A stretch of 7,549 nt of DNA from Rickettsia endosymbiont of Diachasma alloeum (GTDB taxonomy: Bacteria; Pseudomonadota; Alphaproteobacteria; Rickettsiales; Rickettsiaceae), in contig DYDT01000017.1 of assembly GCA_020404485.1 (NCBI GenBank), positions 1-7,549 of the forward strand, written 5' to 3'. The notes under the pieces were generated by a model, which ran no database searches, was not told the DNA's origin, and saw only the letters and a program-made list of their open reading frames with translations. Shown here one piece after another: positions 6,925-7,549 of the stretch. Positions within the stretch are counted from its first letter, which is position 1; every line of letters starts with the position of its first letter. The translations under genes and the position numbers were made by a program.

Positions 6925-7355
6925 ATGCAAGTAATAAAAGCTTTAGAACAGGTTTTAGCAGATAGCTACGCCTTATATTTTAAAACACAAAATGATCATT
7001 GGAATGTTGAAGGGGCTGAATTTAGAAGCCTACATTTATTATTTGAAGGACAATATGAAGATTTAGCCGAAAGTCTAGACGAGCTAGCCGAACGAATAAG
7101 AACTTTAGATGCTAAAGTTCCAGCATTATCAAATTTAATAAAACTAGCATCTATAAGCGAGCCGAATCCTAATGCTTCTGCAAATGAAATGCTAAAAAGT
7201 CTTGTAAAAGATCAAGATATTATTATAGATACTTTATATAAAGGTTTAAAAATCGCACAAGCAGAGGGTGACGAGGGAACTGCCGATATATGATTATTGG
7301 ACGGATTAAAGTACACGAGAAAAATAGATGGTTCTTAAAAAGTAGTATAGCCTAA
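6925..7355 (+). pseudogene. dps: Dps-like ferritin / DNA-protection protein, frameshifted near the 3' end
   Basis: Dps proteins form 12-subunit shells that oxidise and store iron, using up peroxide, and may coat DNA in stress. The frame from ATG 6925 has a strong ribosome site, GGGAG at 6913-6917. The ferroxidase ligands are all present: His25 in NDHWNVEG, His37 in SLHLLFEGQYEDL, and Asp52 and Glu56 in ESLDELAERI. Reading stops at TGA 7291-7293 after 122 residues, short for the family (about 145-160). GATATATG at 7285-7292 looks like a duplicated AT. Removing two bases gives ...GTADMIIGRIKVHEKNRWFLKSS, a normal Dps ending, reaching a TAA at 7353-7355 for a 142-residue protein. The lost part is the end of the last helix, including the conserved HEKxxWFL. 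The 122-residue form might still fold, but shell assembly would be doubtful. It could be a very recent mutation or a sequencing error. Confidence 0.85.
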
Positions 7356-7404
7356 TGTCATCCCTATTTCCGTCATTGCGAGCCGGCATTGTTGCGTGGA
7401 TAAG
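7356..7404. repeat. Fragments of dispersed rickettsial repeats after dps
   Basis: Directly after the restored dps stop comes TGTCATCCC (7356-7364), the same nine bases that open the repeat before nuoJ at 1352-1360. Then CGTCATTGCGAGC and GGCATTGTTGCGTGGAT follow. These are wordings I know from repeats dispersed in Rickettsia genomes. No full palindrome is completed here, so the unit seems truncated or interrupted by the following transposase element. The second part, from 7385, may instead be the IS end. Confidence 0.5.
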
Positions 7405-7549
7405 AAAAGAGTAGCTGCGAACTTAAAAAAATAGTAAATTGACAAGAAACTTAACCACAAGTGTATATGTCAAAGCTACAAAGAGTTCGCAACTGGAATA
7501 ATTATAACAGAGCATTAAAGAAAAGAGGAGCAATAATTTTCACATTTTG
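7385..7549 (+). mobile_element. Left end of an IS5-family (IS903-like) element, cut by window end
   Basis: A transposase start at 7467 lies about 80 bases from GGCATTGTTGCGTGGATAAG (7385-7404). That resembles the GGCTTTGTTGxATAAATC-type terminal repeats of the IS903 group, and the distance from end to ATG fits that group. The boundary is uncertain because similar wording occurs in rickettsial palindromic repeats; the true end could lie between 7385 and about 7411. The right end is outside the window. Confidence 0.5.
7467..7549 (+). CDS. IS5-family transposase, N-terminal 27 residues (partial)
   Basis: The open frame starts at ATG 7467, reads MSKLQRVRNWNNYNRALKKR then GAIIFTF, and runs off the window end. 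IS5-family, especially IS903-group, transposases start with a stretch like 'xxNWxxYNxALxxRGSLTFW', and the NW, YNRAL and RGA/I spacing agrees. The catalytic DDE residues are outside the window, so it is unknown whether the gene is complete. No convincing ribosome site is seen; an inverted repeat brackets the start codon (7413-7423 with 7484-7494). Confidence 0.7.
   Translation, partial: MSKLQRVRNWNNYNRALKKRGAIIFTF

Noticed and set aside
1..7549. CRISPR array, tRNA or rRNA genes, phage or toxin-antitoxin modules
   Set aside because: No regularly spaced repeats, no tRNA-like cloverleaf sequence and no matching protein motifs were seen on either strand.

Overview
The window looks like a piece of a Rickettsia chromosome. 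The base composition is strongly AT-rich. The gene order runs from a methyltransferase with a regulatory domain to nuoJ-K-L-M, a CcmA-type heme-exporter ATPase and a Dps-like ferritin. Short palindromic repeats of the kind scattered through rickettsial genomes lie between genes and, in one case, inside a reading frame. No database was searched, so the genus is an inference from protein wording and repeat style. All recognisable genes are on the + strand.

Layout. Bases 1-118 are the right end of an IS256-family (Mutator-type) insertion sequence: the last 26 codons of its transposase and its terminal inverted repeat. From about base 119 the sequence resumes in the middle of a methyltransferase gene, which has lost its SAM-binding half and carries two single-base frameshifts (pseudogene to 1345). 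A nested palindromic repeat (1351-1431) fills the gap before an intact, tightly packed nuoJ-nuoK-nuoL-nuoM block (1442-5785), which encodes four membrane subunits of respiratory complex I. nuoL carries an in-frame palindromic repeat near its 3' end. Next come a small frameshifted gene of unknown function (5843-6086), a 57-codon ORF (6096-6269) that nearly abuts ccmA (6271-6861), a weak AT-rich hairpin, and a dps gene broken near its 3' end by a duplicated AT (6925-7355). The right edge holds repeat fragments and the first 27 codons of an IS5-family (IS903-like) transposase cut by the window end.

Function. NuoJ, K, L and M belong to the proton-pumping membrane arm of NADH:quinone oxidoreductase, and each keeps the charged residues known to be important for its family. 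CcmA would energise the CcmAB heme-handling ABC complex of cytochrome c maturation, so the intact genes serve respiration. The non-respiratory genes (methyltransferase, small protein, dps) all show frameshifts.

Main points of interest: IS insertion at the conserved HGVxSWV-type motif of the methyltransferase; a palindromic repeat translated as part of NuoL; three genes each broken by one- or two-base insertions around an intact nuo block; and an uncertain boundary between a palindromic repeat and the IS end at the right edge. I found no convincing wholly new system. The window reads as an IS-bordered region under reductive decay around a conserved respiratory core.
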